Shown: in pieces, positions 62,479 through 64,000 of the stretch
How positions within the stretch are numbered: the stretch's first letter is position 1
Layout of the letters: every line of letters starts with the position of its first letter
Origin: Scylla paramamosain
Lineage: Eukaryota; Arthropoda; Malacostraca; Decapoda; Portunidae
DNA: 64,000 nt
Reading direction: 5' to 3'
NCBI RefSeq assembly: GCF_035594125.1
Contig: NC_087181.1
Coordinates: 5,259,619 to 5,323,618, forward strand
Program-made: the position numbers and the translations under genes
The notes under the pieces: model-generated
Databases searched by the model: none
Seen by the model: only the letters and a program-made list of their open reading frames with translations
Told to the model about the DNA's origin: nothing

Positions 62479-62833
62479 ATTATTAACCTGCAGCTAGATG
62501 TTATGAATACTGCTGTGGGTTTGCAATGGATGAGTACCTGCTTAGCTAAGTGAGTTTTAGCCACACTGAAAAAGTGTTACTAGTGTCTGTGCTGTGCTGC
62601 CCAACTCAACATGTATCATACCAAACACTTTTCCCAAATTCTTCCCTTTTGAAAGTAGTTTCATTTAGTAGTTAAATTTTAATGCAAAACAAGCAACAGC
62701 AAATTATAGTTCAAAAGTAATTATTCATGATTTTAAGGAAAGCAATTGAAATTCATGAGATGATAAAGCCAATGATTTCTTTTGCATCTTTGCAGAATCT
62801 GTTGTGATTTCAATCCACTTAGATATCAAGACA

Positions 62834-63555
<722 letters not shown>

Positions 63556-64000
63556 CAGTGCCTGGTTGCAATTAGCTGGACCATGACATTTCTGAGTTGC
63601 TATAGTTCGAGCTGCCATGATTACAATGATGGAAATGGCAACTGTTTCCAAATAGATGTAGGGATGGGAGGCTCGATTCCTCATCCACTGTAGGATCCAA
63701 TGATTTCATGAGCTTTCCTAGGTGTAATCCTGCACACAGTAATTTTGTCAGTGTCAGCGAGGACATGAACATTAATTCTGCATACAAACAAACATGTACA
63801 GTATTTTTCTAACCAGGAATTCCATCCCCTGAGTAGCAAAGAGCACAGAGGACAAGCCACTGTAAGAGGAATGCTCTTTGAATAAGAGTTGATTTATCAT
63901 CTACTCAAGTCAGATAACTGACTTTTTTTCCTATTTGAATAACCTTCTCAGTGGAAACTGAACATCAACACAAAGTTACTAGCAGTGGTAGATGGAATTC
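63556..64000. other. Unique DNA to the window end, no gene seen
   Basis: A 71-codon minus-strand frame exists but shows no recognisable motif and is not supported. Nothing else stands out. Confidence 0.4.

Noticed and set aside
55101..62830. LTRs of the Gypsy element
   Set aside because: I compared the flanks 55101-56284 and 61866-62830 by eye and found no long direct repeat; the LTRs may be deleted, decayed or outside the compared regions.

Overview
This is eukaryotic, transposon-dominated DNA, most likely from an arthropod and probably a decapod crustacean. That placement is inference: the window combines very long dinucleotide microsatellites ((AC)n, (CT)n, (TA)n), several non-LTR clades, a DIRS-type YR retrotransposon, BEL/Pao, an env-bearing Gypsy element, a P element, piggyBac, pogo/Tigger and mariner remains. 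There is no operon structure, no tRNA or rRNA gene, and no host gene I can name. One decayed segment with splice-like borders (about 20017-21500) is the only candidate for non-transposon coding sequence.

Layout. 1-1026: pogo-type transposase relic (-). 1961-3178: three long microsatellites. 3179-4018: 3' end of a Jockey-like LINE (-). 4063-19917: a head-to-tail series of CR1/Jockey-type LINE copies of one family (called LINE-A, B, C and H here), joined through (AC)n tracts. An opposite-strand LINE (11909-14604), a piggyBac-type MITE (16145-16797) and a Tigger-type element (18293-19040) are nested in it. 20017-21500: decayed exon-like segment. 21933-25522: internally deleted BEL/Pao element with two 157-bp LTRs (-). 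25523-26230: mariner relic (+). 27042-30015: nearly complete piggyBac with TTAA flanks (-). 30064-30858: microsatellite cluster. 30859-37414: more copies of the same LINE family (J, D) around a second, Jockey-like LINE (F). 37415-41925: DIRS-like element with three open frames (-). 42002-46560: LINE-E (with a nested F copy) and LINE-G. 47560-54740: a P-element relic split by a four-level nest. 56285-61865: Gypsy-type element with an env-like gene (-), all frames broken. 62834-63555: two abutting palindromes centred on (AT)n.

How it fits together: the window is a stratigraphy of insertions, not a pathway. The A/B/C/D/E/G/H/J LINE family has an L1-like ORF1 (coiled coil plus RRM-like segment) and an ORF2 (endonuclease plus reverse transcriptase). 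Most copies end in a form of ACTAGGTAAATA followed by (AC)n. Truncated copies also begin directly after (AC)n, which suggests microsatellite-targeted insertion that stacks copies in tandem. Later elements (DIRS, piggyBac MITEs, Tigger, K and F LINEs) cut into these. The DIRS element is the only one whose long frames all look open; the others carry stops, frameshifts or internal deletions.

Limits: all assignments come from reading motifs by eye. Element borders without a duplicated target or an empty-site paralogue are accurate only to tens of bases.
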